From Longilinea sp964536805 (GTDB lineage Bacteria; Chloroflexota; Anaerolineae; Anaerolineales; Anaerolineaceae): 64,000 nucleotides of DNA. Location: the NCBI GenBank assembly GCA_964536805.1, contig CAZHYQ010000014.1, forward strand, positions 1 through 64,000, in the 5' to 3' direction. A model generated the notes under the pieces. It was not told where the DNA came from and ran no database searches. It saw nothing but the letters and a program-made list of their open reading frames with translations. The position numbers and the translations under genes are program-made. This document shows positions 33,477 to 42,695 of the stretch, one piece after another. Position 1 is the first letter of the stretch, and every line of letters starts with the position of its first letter.

Positions 33477-34670
33477 TTAGGCAGTTGCGGATGCTTTTTG
33501 CACTTGATTCTTAAAGATCACTGGCAGCAGCGGAAGGGCCAGCAGGTTCAAACCGGCGATGAGTATGAAAGTCCAGCGGTAGCCCACCGAATCGACCAGG
33601 ACGCCGCTTAAACCGACTCCGATGGCAGTGCCCAAATTGGCAACCGCCATGAGGATGGCAAACATGGTCGCTGCAATGCGCAGATCGGTCAGGCGCATGG
33701 CAAGGGCGAAGTAGACCGTTTCATAATAGCCATAAGCCAGGCCAAACAAAGCGGCCAGCGGCCAGGCAGCCTGCGGGTTGAATATGAAGGCCAGCGCCAG
33801 AATGGCGGCCAGCGAAGCCAGCAGCGCTCCCTGTGCGGAGCGTTTAAAACCAACCCGGTCTGTCAGTCTGCCGCCGGTGAGGCCGCCGGTAACCACACCC
33901 AGGCCCCAGACAGCCGTGTAAAGGCCAGCTTGCGTATAATTTATCTGATATTGACTCTGTAGAAATGGATTCAGGATCTGGCTGGCGGCGTTAATCACCA
34001 GCGAATAAAGCGCTCCCAATAAACCGAGAGTAATGATCGACGGCTGCAGGAACGTGGAAAACGCTCCCCAGCTGAATTTCCCGCCGGCCAGGCGGGGGCC
34101 TTCATGCACCAGCAGCACCAGCGGAATCGGCAGCAGGGATAACACCGCCAAGGTATAAAATACCGCCGGCCAGGAACGGTCCGCCACAGCTCCCAAGACG
34201 CCGGCTACCAGAACCAATCCGAGCGCGCGTCCGCCCACCATAAATCCCTGGATGGTGCCCTGCTCCTTGGGCGGGGTGGTATCCAAAGCCAATCCATCCG
34301 TGCAAGTGTCATAAAGCGCCATGCCGCTCATTAACAGAAAGGCGGTAACGATGAATAGCCAATACTGCCGCGCCGGGTGAATGAGCGGAATTGCCAGCAC
34401 TGCCAGTGTTTGAATGACAATGCCGATCAGGATGTACGGCTTCCGGTAGCCCAGCCCGAATAAATTGACGCGGTCGCTCAGCATGCCCAGAAATATTTTC
34501 AACACGAATGGGATCATTGCCAGCCCGCCAACCAGGCCGATTTTGCTCATGCTCAGATCGAACGAGCGCAAATACAGTGCATTCAGGGCTGTGTAATAGC
34601 TAAAAATGGCACCCTGGGCAAAATAAAGTGAGGCAAATAGGCTGTAGCGAAGCAAACGGGTACGCGGCAT
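33477..34670 (-). CDS. MFS transporter
   Basis: A 397-residue major facilitator with about 12 membrane helices. The cytoplasmic loop between helices 2 and 3 has GMLSDRVNLFGLGYRKPYILIG, a form seen in the AmpG/BT1-like branch. GGRLTDRVGFKRSAQ is the equivalent loop in the second half. The ATG at 34670 has GGAGA at 6 nt; a longer frame to 34733 would add an implausible tail. Substrate unknown. The HAD-HD gene follows in the same unit, which could act on the imported compound. Confidence 0.83.
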   Translation of the reverse strand: MPRTRLLRYSLFASLYFAQGAIFSYYTALNALYLRSFDLSMSKIGLVGGLAMIPFVLKIFLGMLSDRVNLFGLGYRKPYILIGIVIQTLAVLAIPLIHPARQYWLFIVTAFLLMSGMALYDTCTDGLALDTTPPKEQGTIQGFMVGGRALGLVLVAGVLGAVADRSWPAVFYTLAVLSLLPIPLVLLVHEGPRLAGGKFSWGAFSTFLQPSIITLGLLGALYSLVINAASQILNPFLQSQYQINYTQAGLYTAVWGLGVVTGGLTGGRLTDRVGFKRSAQGALLASLAAILALAFIFNPQAAWPLAALFGLAYGYYETVYFALAMRLTDLRIAATMFAILMAVANLGTAIGVGLSGVLVDSVGYRWTFILIAGLNLLALPLLPVIFKNQVQKASATA

Positions 34671-34845
34671 AGCCATTCTCCGGTAGAAGAATAAAAAGAA
34701 AGTATAGAGGAGAGCAGCCCATCCGTCAATCACAGCTTGATGGGACGTCGACGGGGTGCCTCAAAGCCGAACTACTTGCCAGAAGCGGAAGTATAAAGTA
34801 TAGTCACAATGAAAAATCCCCATTCATCATAATTGCTGAGAGTCT

Positions 34846-37800
34846 ATGGAAAAATCGCCGGAAAATTCTCCTGCTGCATCCTGGTTAGACCGTCCTGTTT
34901 TTCAATCTTTTCCTCAACTTCGCGTAGAAACCCTGCTGATCATTCTCATTCTGATCGCGGCAGTTTTCACGCGGTTTTACCACATCGATTTGCGCGTCAT
35001 GAGCCACGATGAGGTCAATCATGTGCGGCCCGCCTGGGATTACTATCAGGGACGCGGTTATTCCTATGATCCCGTGACGCATGGACCATTTCAATTTCAT
35101 GTACTGGCGGCTTCCTATTTTCTGCTGGGCGACAATGATTTTAGCGCCCGCACCCCTTATGCTCTCTTTAGCATCGCCACCGTCGCGGTCGGCATGCTCG
35201 CTTTCCGGCGTTACCTGGGCCGGCGCGGCGCCATTATTGCCGGCGCGATGTTTTTGATCTCGCCAATTCTATTATTTTACGGACGCTACACCCGAAATGA
35301 AGCCTTTGAGGGTTTGTGGACCGTCCTGATGCTTTATGGAATATTGCGCTACCTGGAGAAAGGGGAAAAATCATCGCTCATTCTCCTGGCAGTTGTGACA
35401 GCTTTACACTTTAGCGATAAGGCCACCTCGTACATTTACACAGCTCAGGCGCTTATGTTCCTGGCACTGTTTTTCCTTGCCCAGGTGACCCGCTTGAAAT
35501 GGCCTGAGGAAGCCGCGCGGAAACGTTTCATACTGTTGATGGGCGTGATGTTCATCCTTTTTGTTATAACGCTCGGGGCTGCCGTTTGGTCGGCCGATGC
35601 CTCCGCGACGCCTCTGCAGCCCGTTGGTACTGCTGTGCCAGCCAATGCTCCGCTGAAACTACTGCGCGGTATTGAATTTGCCGGATTGGCTGCCGCAGGA
35701 TTGGCAGCCGTCGCTGCGCTGGTTACGCTGGTGCGTTCTTTGGGATGGAAGGCAATCCGCCAGCAGCGTTCCTTTGACCTGTTAATGTTGTTAGGCGCAT
35801 TGGTGCTGCCGCTTTTGGCGGCGTTCCCGGTGCGCATGGCAGGCTGGAATCCGTTGGATTACTCCACCACGGGCATGCTTCACACCGCCATCTTCCTGGT
35901 GCCGGTATTCGCTGCCGGAGTCGCCCTCGGCTTGTGGTGGAATCCACGCATCTACCTGACCTGCCTGGCGATTTTCTTTACCATCTTCACTGTGCTCTAC
36001 ACTTCGTTCTTCACCAACGGACAGGGTTTCTTCATGGGGTTGATCGCCTCATTGGGCTATTGGCTTTCGCAGCAGGGCGTGCAGCGCGGTTCGCAGCCGC
36101 TTTATTATTATGCACTCATCCAAATCCCGATTTACGAATATCTGCCAGCCATAGGCGTATTGGTGGCGGCTTATTTTGGTATCCGCTACCGCCGTTTTGT
36201 AACCTGGGCTGGTTTTTCGCCCGCGCACCAGCCAGCAGAGAAAACATCCACCGAACCAGCAGTTGTGGAGGGAACCGAAGAAATCAAACTTGAAGAGGGA
36301 CATGAGGCGGAGCTGGCAACAGGCGTTTCAAGCGAAGAAATTGAGCCTGAGGATGACGTCCCCGTAATTCCAGAGGAAACGCTTGAAACTCACGCTTCCG
36401 AACCCATTCCGGTTTTGGCGTTGTTATTATTCTGGTCGTTTACCAGCCTGGTTGCTTACAGTTTTGCCGGCGAAAAGATGCCTTGGCTCACCCTGCACAT
36501 CGCCACGCCAATGATTCTGGCGGCTGGTTGGGGGTTCGGCTTTCTGGCCGATACCACCGATTGGAAGCGCTTTGGACAACAGAACGGCTGGCTGGCCTGG
36601 CTGCTGCTGCCGGTGTTTGTTGCCAGCGCCGCCGGCCTTTTTGCTTCATCCATGGGTACGAAACTGCCCTTCCAGGGAAAAGAACTGGCGCAATTACAGG
36701 CGACTGCCGATTTTGTCCTTTCTTTGATCGGGGTCATCCTTTCCGGCTGGGGCATCACCCGCGTACTACGGTCGGTGCACACCGCACAATTGTTGCGAAT
36801 CTTTGCCATTGCCTTTCTGGGTCTTTTGGCTGTTTTGACTGCGCGGACTGCCTTTACCGCTTCCTATATCAATTATGATTTGCCGACCGAATTTTTGGTT
36901 TATGCGCACGGCGCCACTGGCCCGAAACAAATGTTGGCGCAGATCGAGGAAATATCCCGGCGCACCACCGACGGGCTGGGGATTCAAGTGGCTTACGATG
37001 AAGACGGCATCTATCCTTTCTGGTGGTATCTGCGCGATTACACCAATGTGACCTACTACAAAGATGCACCAACGCGCGAGTTGCGCGACAAGGCGGTCGT
37101 CATTGTCAGCGATAACCTGTACACGCGTGTCGAGCCCATCCTGAAGGATAATTTTGTTTATTACCAGTACCAGCGTTTGTGGTGGCCGATGCAGGATTAC
37201 TTTAACCTGACCTGGGAAAGGATTAGCAACGCGCTCATCAATCCCCAGATGCGTCAGGCCCTCTTCAACATCTGGCTAAACCGCGACTATAAGCTGTACG
37301 CTGAATTGCAAGGGCGCACCGACCTTACGCTCGAAAAATGGTACCCTTCAGCTGGCATTCGCCTGTACATCCGAAAGGATATCGTCTCGCAAATCTGGAA
37401 TTACGGCGCGGCGCCTGTCACCCCGGCTGTGCAGCAAGACCCGTATGAAAAAGCAAAGATCACGGTGCTGCCCGATAAAGTCTTCGGTTCAGCGGGGACG
37501 GGAGACGGACAATTTGATGCTCCGAGGGGTGTGGCGGTTGCTTCCGACGGTACAGTATACGTGGCCGATTCGCGCAACAATCGCATTCAACATCTAACCG
37601 CTGACGGTCAATTGCTGCAGCAGTGGGGCGGCTTTAGCGATATCAGCCAGGGGGACGGACAGGACGGCATGTTCTACGAGCCCTGGGGGGTGGCAGTTGG
37701 CCCGGATGGTTCAGTCTATGTCACCGATACCTGGAACCACCGTGTGCAAAAGTTCACGGCGGACGGGAAATTTGTCACCAAGTGGGGCTTCTTCGGCACG

Positions 37801-38352
37801 GCGGAATCGCCGGATGCTTTCTGGGGGCCACGCGGAATTGCGGTTGACAACCAGGGGCGGGTCTATGTGGCTGATACGGGCAATAAACGCATCTCCGTTT
37901 TCACCTCCGATGGTAAACCGGTCACTCAGTTTGGCGGCCAGGGCTTTGAAGCCGGAAAATTCGATGAGCCGGTTGGCGTTGCGGTGGATAAACAGGGTCT
38001 GGTTTACGTAAGCGACACCTGGAATCAGCGCATTCAGGTCTTCTCTCCATCCGCAGCGGGCGACAGCTTTGAACCCTTGTTACAGTGGGATGTTTCTGCC
38101 TGGTACGGGCAATCGTTGGATAACAAACCGTTTATCGCCGTCAGCCCGAACGGAAATGTCTTTGTCAATGATCCCGAAGGATACCGCATTTTGGAATTTA
38201 CTTCCGATGGAACCTTCGTACGAACCTGGGGCGACCCAAGCGGTGGCTCGGATGGGTTCGGCATGCCAGCCGGCGTAGCACTTGATGCGGAAGGGCGTGT
38301 ATGGGTCAGCGACGCCGTAAACAATTCGATTTTGCGATTTACACTGCCCTGA
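34846..38352 (+). CDS. TIGR03663-type GT-C membrane protein fused to NHL repeats
   Basis: A 1168-residue protein. The N-terminal two thirds is a GT-C glycosyltransferase-like membrane domain. The first extracytoplasmic loop has the Asp-Glu pair at residues 55-56 (VMSHDEVNH), followed by THGPFQFH, ARTPYALFS, GRYTRNEAFEGLW and many helices. This matches the TIGR03663/Agl23 family linked to flippase activity and protein glycosylation. An acidic cytoplasmic linker sits near residues 470-520. Residues about 880-1168 are NHL beta-propeller repeats (GQFDAPRGVAVASDGTVYVADSRNNRIQ and similar, five or six copies). The propeller may bind glycan or carrier outside the membrane. Ends in a strong terminator. 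Confidence 0.85.
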   Translation: MEKSPENSPAASWLDRPVFQSFPQLRVETLLIILILIAAVFTRFYHIDLRVMSHDEVNHVRPAWDYYQGRGYSYDPVTHGPFQFHVLAASYFLLGDNDFSARTPYALFSIATVAVGMLAFRRYLGRRGAIIAGAMFLISPILLFYGRYTRNEAFEGLWTVLMLYGILRYLEKGEKSSLILLAVVTALHFSDKATSYIYTAQALMFLALFFLAQVTRLKWPEEAARKRFILLMGVMFILFVITLGAAVWSADASATPLQPVGTAVPANAPLKLLRGIEFAGLAAAGLAAVAALVTLVRSLGWKAIRQQRSFDLLMLLGALVLPLLAAFPVRMAGWNPLDYSTTGMLHTAIFLVPVFAAGVALGLWWNPRIYLTCLAIFFTIFTVLYTSFFTNGQGFFMGLIASLGYWLSQQGVQRGSQPLYYYALIQIPIYEYLPAIGVLVAAYFGIRYRRFVTWAGFSPAHQPAEKTSTEPAVVEGTEEIKLEEGHEAELATGVSSEEIEPEDDVPVIPEETLETHASEPIPVLALLLFWSFTSLVAYSFAGEKMPWLTLHIATPMILAAGWGFGFLADTTDWKRFGQQNGWLAWLLLPVFVASAAGLFASSMGTKLPFQGKELAQLQATADFVLSLIGVILSGWGITRVLRSVHTAQLLRIFAIAFLGLLAVLTARTAFTASYINYDLPTEFLVYAHGATGPKQMLAQIEEISRRTTDGLGIQVAYDEDGIYPFWWYLRDYTNVTYYKDAPTRELRDKAVVIVSDNLYTRVEPILKDNFVYYQYQRLWWPMQDYFNLTWERISNALINPQMRQALFNIWLNRDYKLYAELQGRTDLTLEKWYPSAGIRLYIRKDIVSQIWNYGAAPVTPAVQQDPYEKAKITVLPDKVFGSAGTGDGQFDAPRGVAVASDGTVYVADSRNNRIQHLTADGQLLQQWGGFSDISQGDGQDGMFYEPWGVAVGPDGSVYVTDTWNHRVQKFTADGKFVTKWGFFGTAESPDAFWGPRGIAVDNQGRVYVADTGNKRISVFTSDGKPVTQFGGQGFEAGKFDEPVGVAVDKQGLVYVSDTWNQRIQVFSPSAAGDSFEPLLQWDVSAWYGQSLDNKPFIAVSPNGNVFVNDPEGYRILEFTSDGTFVRTWGDPSGGSDGFGMPAGVALDAEGRVWVSDAVNNSILRFTLP

Positions 38353-38380
38353 GTTTACTGGGGAAAAGAAAATAAAACAA

Positions 38381-38408
38381 AACAGCGGTTATCTCAACCG
38401 CTGTTTTT
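38381..38408. terminator. Bidirectional terminator
   Basis: AACAGCGGTT and AACCGCTGTT form a 10-bp stem with T runs on both strands. It serves the GT-C/NHL gene and the convergent holin-like gene. Confidence 0.88.
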
Positions 38409-38437
38409 CTTGTTATCCTGGATTCCTCGCTGGTGTT

Positions 38438-38812
38438 CTAGCGCATTTCGTCGCGAAAGATTTGACTGAGGATGAAGCTGACCACGCTGACAATTAATGC
38501 ACCCAAAAAGGCTGGCACGAAACCGTCGACGGTGAAACCGACACCAAATTGGGTTCCAATCCATCCGGCCAGGTAAAACAGTAAAGTGTTAATCAACAAT
38601 GTGCCCAGCCCTAGGGTGAGAATCAAAAGGGGACAACTAGCAACGACCAAAATTGGCTTAATCACGGCATTGATCACGCCAAAAATCAACGCCAACCAGA
38701 GATAGTCGTACCAGTTTTGACCAGTAGGGGTGATGCCGTTATTTCGCATTAATGCGATTGCTACATATAAGGCAACTGCATTGATAATCAGGCGAAGCAC
38801 AAATTTTCTCAT
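38438..38812 (-). CDS. Phage holin family 4-like membrane protein
   Basis: A 124-residue protein with four membrane helices. It matches the PF04020 family (Phage_holin_4_2), despite the name a widespread chromosomal family of unknown function. Typical features are the N-terminal RKFVLRLIINAVALYVAIALM, WLALIFGVINAVIKPILVV, and LGLGTLLINTLLFYLAGWI. AAGGAG stands 8 nt before the ATG at 38812, which I prefer to one 39 nt upstream. Confidence 0.82.
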   Translation of the reverse strand: MRKFVLRLIINAVALYVAIALMRNNGITPTGQNWYDYLWLALIFGVINAVIKPILVVASCPLLILTLGLGTLLINTLLFYLAGWIGTQFGVGFTVDGFVPAFLGALIVSVVSFILSQIFRDEMR

Positions 38813-38858
38813 TGGGATGCTCCTTATATCGAGTATACGAAAAACATCCAAAAATGTT

Positions 38859-39845
38859 TCACCCAGTTTTATGATCGCGGGAAAAAGGCGCTTCCATCCA
38901 GATCAATGTATTATGTGGGTGAAAACCGGCTGCTTCGATGCCGTGAGCCGCGAAGCCAGCCGGAAAATTGATCGTCACAGGTTTGCGTGCCGGTAATATC
39001 CGCCGGGCATGCGTTAAAAGTGCCTGCGCGGCCAGGTCTTCATCCAATGGATTGGTCGCCAGCCAGATCACATCCGTGACGATATTGCCAGGTTCCCAGG
39101 CTGCTGCCCCCAGCAAATGACTGCCCGACCATGCACTCCAGGTTTCAAGGCGTTCGCCATTGACCCAGCGCAGTAGGCTGTTCCAGACTCCCGGGCGTAG
39201 GCGGTCAATTTGAAAAGGCAGGTTCCAACTAATTTCCGGCGGGTAAATTTCCTGCAGCCAGCGCTGCTGCATATGCCAATCTGCCGCCGTGCGGCGGCGG
39301 ATGGTAATTTGTGAAAGCGGGGATGGGGCGGGTTGGCCGGGAGGATCGAATATCCAACTGGTGCGGCGTGCGCGTTCAATAAACCCTAAAGACAGGTAAA
39401 GTTGGGCGGCTTCTTCGTTATCATCGCGCACCTGCAGCCAGGCGGCCGCAGCGCCATGTTCACGGGCGTGGGTCATACCTTGTTGGGTCATCTGGCGGCC
39501 GATCCCGCGCCGTCGGAAATCGGGATGCACAGCCACATTGGCAATCATATAGACGACCTTGCCCGCCTTGAAATAGGGAATCAGGGTCAGGTTGCCAACC
39601 ACATGGTTATTTTCCAACCAGACGTAACCCTGAATCGGCACGCCCAGCCGCCGTACGCCAGGGATTGGAAGGCCGAGACCTCGCATTTCCAACGCCATAT
39701 GGCGAATCTGGCGGATATATTCACGGCCGTCGGCATCCATTGTGCTGGCGAAGCATAACTCGATCAGATCCGCGATTTCTGGAAGGTCTTTGTGTACATC
39801 CACCGGGCGCAGGTGAGAGGAGTTGACAGCGATGGAGGCAGCCAT
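38859..39845 (-). CDS. GNAT family N-acetyltransferase
   Basis: A 328-residue protein with a clear N-terminal GNAT domain: HVVGNLTLIPYF, IANVAVHPDFRRRGIGRQMTQQGM (acetyl-CoA pyrophosphate loop RRRGIG) and AWLQVRDDNEEAAQLYLSLGF. The C-terminal half (TIRRRTAADWHMQQRWLQEIYP and on) looks like a degenerate second GNAT fold, as in mycothiol-synthase-like proteins. Substrate unknown. The ATG stands 6 nt after TAAAAT, another leaderless gene. Confidence 0.82.
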   Translation of the reverse strand: MAASIAVNSSHLRPVDVHKDLPEIADLIELCFASTMDADGREYIRQIRHMALEMRGLGLPIPGVRRLGVPIQGYVWLENNHVVGNLTLIPYFKAGKVVYMIANVAVHPDFRRRGIGRQMTQQGMTHAREHGAAAAWLQVRDDNEEAAQLYLSLGFIERARRTSWIFDPPGQPAPSPLSQITIRRRTAADWHMQQRWLQEIYPPEISWNLPFQIDRLRPGVWNSLLRWVNGERLETWSAWSGSHLLGAAAWEPGNIVTDVIWLATNPLDEDLAAQALLTHARRILPARKPVTINFPAGFAAHGIEAAGFHPHNTLIWMEAPFSRDHKTG

Positions 39846-39851
39846 GAATGT

Positions 39852-39857
39852 ATTTTA
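39852..39857 (-). promoter_or_regulatory. -10 box of the GNAT gene (leaderless)
   Basis: TAAAAT on the minus strand ends 6 nt before the ATG. Confidence 0.45.
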
Positions 39858-40029
39858 ACACCACATGGATTTGTCTACCCGGCAAAAACCAGTCAGCCTT
39901 GATAGGTTGGGCTCCCTTTAGCCAAATTCGATAATTTACCAGATTTGAATTCAGGCCTCCCTCATTCCGGCACAGGCATTCTTATATGTTTCTTATCGAC
40001 CTCAGATACAATAGAGATGTTTGGGATGC

Positions 40030-40035
40030 TATAAT
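40030..40035 (+). promoter_or_regulatory. -10 box of clpC
   Basis: TATAAT lies 43 nt before the clpC ATG. No CIRCE inverted repeat or CtsR-like repeat is visible around it. Confidence 0.45.
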
Positions 40036-40078
40036 CCAACCCAAGGGTTTTTTATTAACAACAAAGGAACAATTTCCT

Positions 40079-42550
40079 ATGATGCGCTTTGACAGGTTTA
40101 CCGAACGTGCACAAGAGGCAGCACAAAGGGCTGCCGAAATTATCCAACGCTATGGCCACAATCAAATCGATACTGAGCATATTCTGCTGGCATTGATTGA
40201 ACAACCTGAAGGCGTGATCCCGCAGATTTTAGAGATTTTAAAAGTTGATGCCAACAGTCTGGCAGACCGCCTGGATTACATCCTGCGTACCAGTCCAAAA
40301 GCCAGTATTTTTGGCGGTGGAGCAGGGCAGATCTTTATCACGCCGCGCGTCAAGCGGATTATTGACCTGGCCAACGAAGAAGCCAGCCGGTTGAAGGATG
40401 AATATATTTCCACCGAACACCTTTTTCTGGCGATCCTGACGGAACGAAATACGCCGGCTTCTCGGCTGCTGGAAGGCTCCGGCATCACGCGTGAGCGGGT
40501 CAATGATGCCATTGTTCAATTGCGCGGTGGCCAACGGGTTACCGATCCTCAAGCCGAAACGCGCTACCGCACACTGGAGAAGTATTCGCGCGATTTAACC
40601 AATCAGGCTCGCGAGGGCAAGCTGGATCCGGTCATCGGCCGGGAAAAGGAAATCCTGCGGGTCATGCAGATTCTCTCGCGCCGTACCAAGAATAACCCGG
40701 TATTGATTGGCGAAGCCGGCGTTGGTAAGACGGCCATTGTTGAGGGACTGGCACAAAAAATTGCAGCCAACGATGTACCTGAACTTCTTGCCGGCAAGCG
40801 CGTGGTCTCGCTCGACCTGGGCGCCATGATTGCAGGTTCGCGTTTCCGCGGTGAATTTGAGGAACGCCTCAAGGCAGCCATCGAAGAAGTCCAGCGTTCC
40901 GAGGGTGAAATCATCCTTTTTATTGATGAGTTGCATACAGTCATCGGCGCGGGTGCAGCCCAGGGCGCCATGGATGCATCCAACATGCTCAAACCCGCGC
41001 TGGCGCGCGGCGAACTGCAATGCATCGGCGCAACCACGCTGGATGAATTTCACAAACACATTGAAAAAGATTCGGCGCTTGAACGCCGTTTTGCACCGGT
41101 GTATGTCGACGAACCGAGCGTGGATGACACCATTCAAATGTTATTTGGCCTGCGCGATCGCTATGAGGCCCATCATAAAGTCCGCTTTTCCGATGAGGCT
41201 CTGGTGGCAGCCGCGCGCCTTTCAACCCGGTACGTCACCGACCGCCACCTGCCGGATAAAGCCATCGACCTGATGGACGAGGCGGCCGCTAAGCTGCGGG
41301 TGGCTTTATACTCGCTGCCAGCCGATTTGAAGGAAATGAAGTCGGAGCTCGACCGCCTGACCGCTGAAGAAGAGCAGGCCGGTCTGGAACGCGATTATGA
41401 ACGCGCTGCCCGTAAAAAAGCGGAACGCATCCGCCTGGAAACTGAATTTAATGAATTGCGCGATAAATGGGAAGTTGAACACAAACTTGACGAAGTGGTG
41501 GACGTGGACGACATCGCCCAGGTGATTGCGCAATGGACTGGTATCCCCGTCAGCCAGATGATGGAAACGGAATCGGAAAAACTGCTGCACATGGAAGAAC
41601 GGCTGCACGAACGCATCATCGGCCAGGATGAGGCCATTCACGCCATCTCGGATGCCATCCGCCGCGCCCGTTCAGGCCTCAAGGATCCGCGCCGTCCAAT
41701 TGGATCGTTTATTTTTATCGGCCCTTCAGGCGTTGGCAAGACCGAACTGGCCAAGGCACTGGCGGAATTCCTCTTCGATGATGAGGATGCCATGGTTCGC
41801 CTCGATATGAGCGAATACCGCGAGCAGCACACCGCTTCGCGCCTGTTTGGCGCTCCGCCAGGATACGTGGGTTATGAAGAAGGCGGCCAGTTAACCGAGG
41901 CCGTGCGCCGGCGTCCGTACCGCGTTATTCTCTTCGATGAAATCGAAAAAGCGCACCCCGAGGTGTGGAATGCCCTGCTGCAGATCCTGGATGACGGGCG
42001 TTTGACGGATGGTCAAGGCCGGTTGGTGGATTTCCGTAATACGGTCTTGATTATGACCAGCAACCTTGGCACCGAATATGTGCGCCGCAGCGGAACCTTG
42101 GGCTTCCTCCAATCGTCCAATAACGCTGAGGATCGTTTGTCCGAGGAGAAAATCAATACAGCCCTCAAGTCCACCTTCCGTCCAGAATTTCTCAACCGGA
42201 TCGACGAGATCATCATGTTCTCGCCGCTCAGTCTGGAACAGATGGGCGAGATTGTCACGCTGCAGATGAAGGAAGTCCGTTTGCGGTTGGAGGAGCACGG
42301 TTTGCAGGTGACTCTTTCAGATGCCGCTCGTGACTGGCTGGCTTCCGTTGGATACGACGCGGCCTTTGGCGCCCGTCCGTTGCGCCGCGCGCTGCAAAAA
42401 TATGTCGAAAGCCCGCTTTCTGTCAGCTTGCTTTCTGGGCAGTTTGTAGAGGGTGATACGGTTCTTGTTGACTTTGACAAGGAGAGCAATCAACTGGTGT
42501 TCGCCAAACAGGATGCAAAAGTAGAGGCAGTAATCGAAAAGGTCGAATAA
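40079..42550 (+). CDS. clpC: ATP-dependent Clp protease ATP-binding subunit ClpC
   Basis: ClpC unfolds proteins and feeds them to ClpP. The 823 residues carry two Clp_N repeats (RAQEAAQRAAEIIQRYGHNQIDTEHILLALI; LKDEYISTEHLFLAIL). AAA1 has GEAGVGKTAIVEG and FIDELHTVIGAG. A short UVR-like middle segment (EEEQAGLERDYERAARKKAE) separates it from AAA2, which has GPSGVGKTELAKAL, RLDMSEY and LFDEIEKAHP. The middle region is too short for ClpB, and the GTLGF stretch is where ClpC carries its ClpP-docking loop. AAAGGA is 10 nt before the ATG at 40079; an ATG directly after (40082) is equally possible. Upstream in-frame codons are within the leader. Confidence 0.93.
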   Translation: MMRFDRFTERAQEAAQRAAEIIQRYGHNQIDTEHILLALIEQPEGVIPQILEILKVDANSLADRLDYILRTSPKASIFGGGAGQIFITPRVKRIIDLANEEASRLKDEYISTEHLFLAILTERNTPASRLLEGSGITRERVNDAIVQLRGGQRVTDPQAETRYRTLEKYSRDLTNQAREGKLDPVIGREKEILRVMQILSRRTKNNPVLIGEAGVGKTAIVEGLAQKIAANDVPELLAGKRVVSLDLGAMIAGSRFRGEFEERLKAAIEEVQRSEGEIILFIDELHTVIGAGAAQGAMDASNMLKPALARGELQCIGATTLDEFHKHIEKDSALERRFAPVYVDEPSVDDTIQMLFGLRDRYEAHHKVRFSDEALVAAARLSTRYVTDRHLPDKAIDLMDEAAAKLRVALYSLPADLKEMKSELDRLTAEEEQAGLERDYERAARKKAERIRLETEFNELRDKWEVEHKLDEVVDVDDIAQVIAQWTGIPVSQMMETESEKLLHMEERLHERIIGQDEAIHAISDAIRRARSGLKDPRRPIGSFIFIGPSGVGKTELAKALAEFLFDDEDAMVRLDMSEYREQHTASRLFGAPPGYVGYEEGGQLTEAVRRRPYRVILFDEIEKAHPEVWNALLQILDDGRLTDGQGRLVDFRNTVLIMTSNLGTEYVRRSGTLGFLQSSNNAEDRLSEEKINTALKSTFRPEFLNRIDEIIMFSPLSLEQMGEIVTLQMKEVRLRLEEHGLQVTLSDAARDWLASVGYDAAFGARPLRRALQKYVESPLSVSLLSGQFVEGDTVLVDFDKESNQLVFAKQDAKVEAVIEKVE

Positions 42551-42570
42551 TCCTTTCAAAATAAGCATAG

Positions 42571-42604
42571 AAAAAGCAGCGGAAGTTCTCTCCGCTGCTT
42601 TTTG
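42571..42604 (+). terminator. Terminator of clpC
   Basis: AAAAAGCAGCGGA pairs with TCCGCTGCTTTTT around a short loop; T run at the end. Confidence 0.9.
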
Positions 42605-42610
42605 ATTGGT

Positions 42611-42639
42611 TTGACAGTCTGACCCTGTGTGATTATACT
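42611..42639 (+). promoter_or_regulatory. Consensus promoter of gmd operon
   Basis: TTGACA and TATACT separated by 17 nt, followed by a leader with GGAGGG before the TTG start of gmd. It is the strongest sigma-70-type promoter I see in the window. Confidence 0.8.
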
Positions 42640-42695
42640 TTCCCGGGGCGGATACCTGAAAATTATTATCCCCTGAATGACACCTGGAGGGAATT

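Noticed and set aside
40030..40079. CIRCE or CtsR operator before clpC
   Set aside because: Neither the TTAGCACTC inverted repeat nor a CtsR-like heptad repeat is present.
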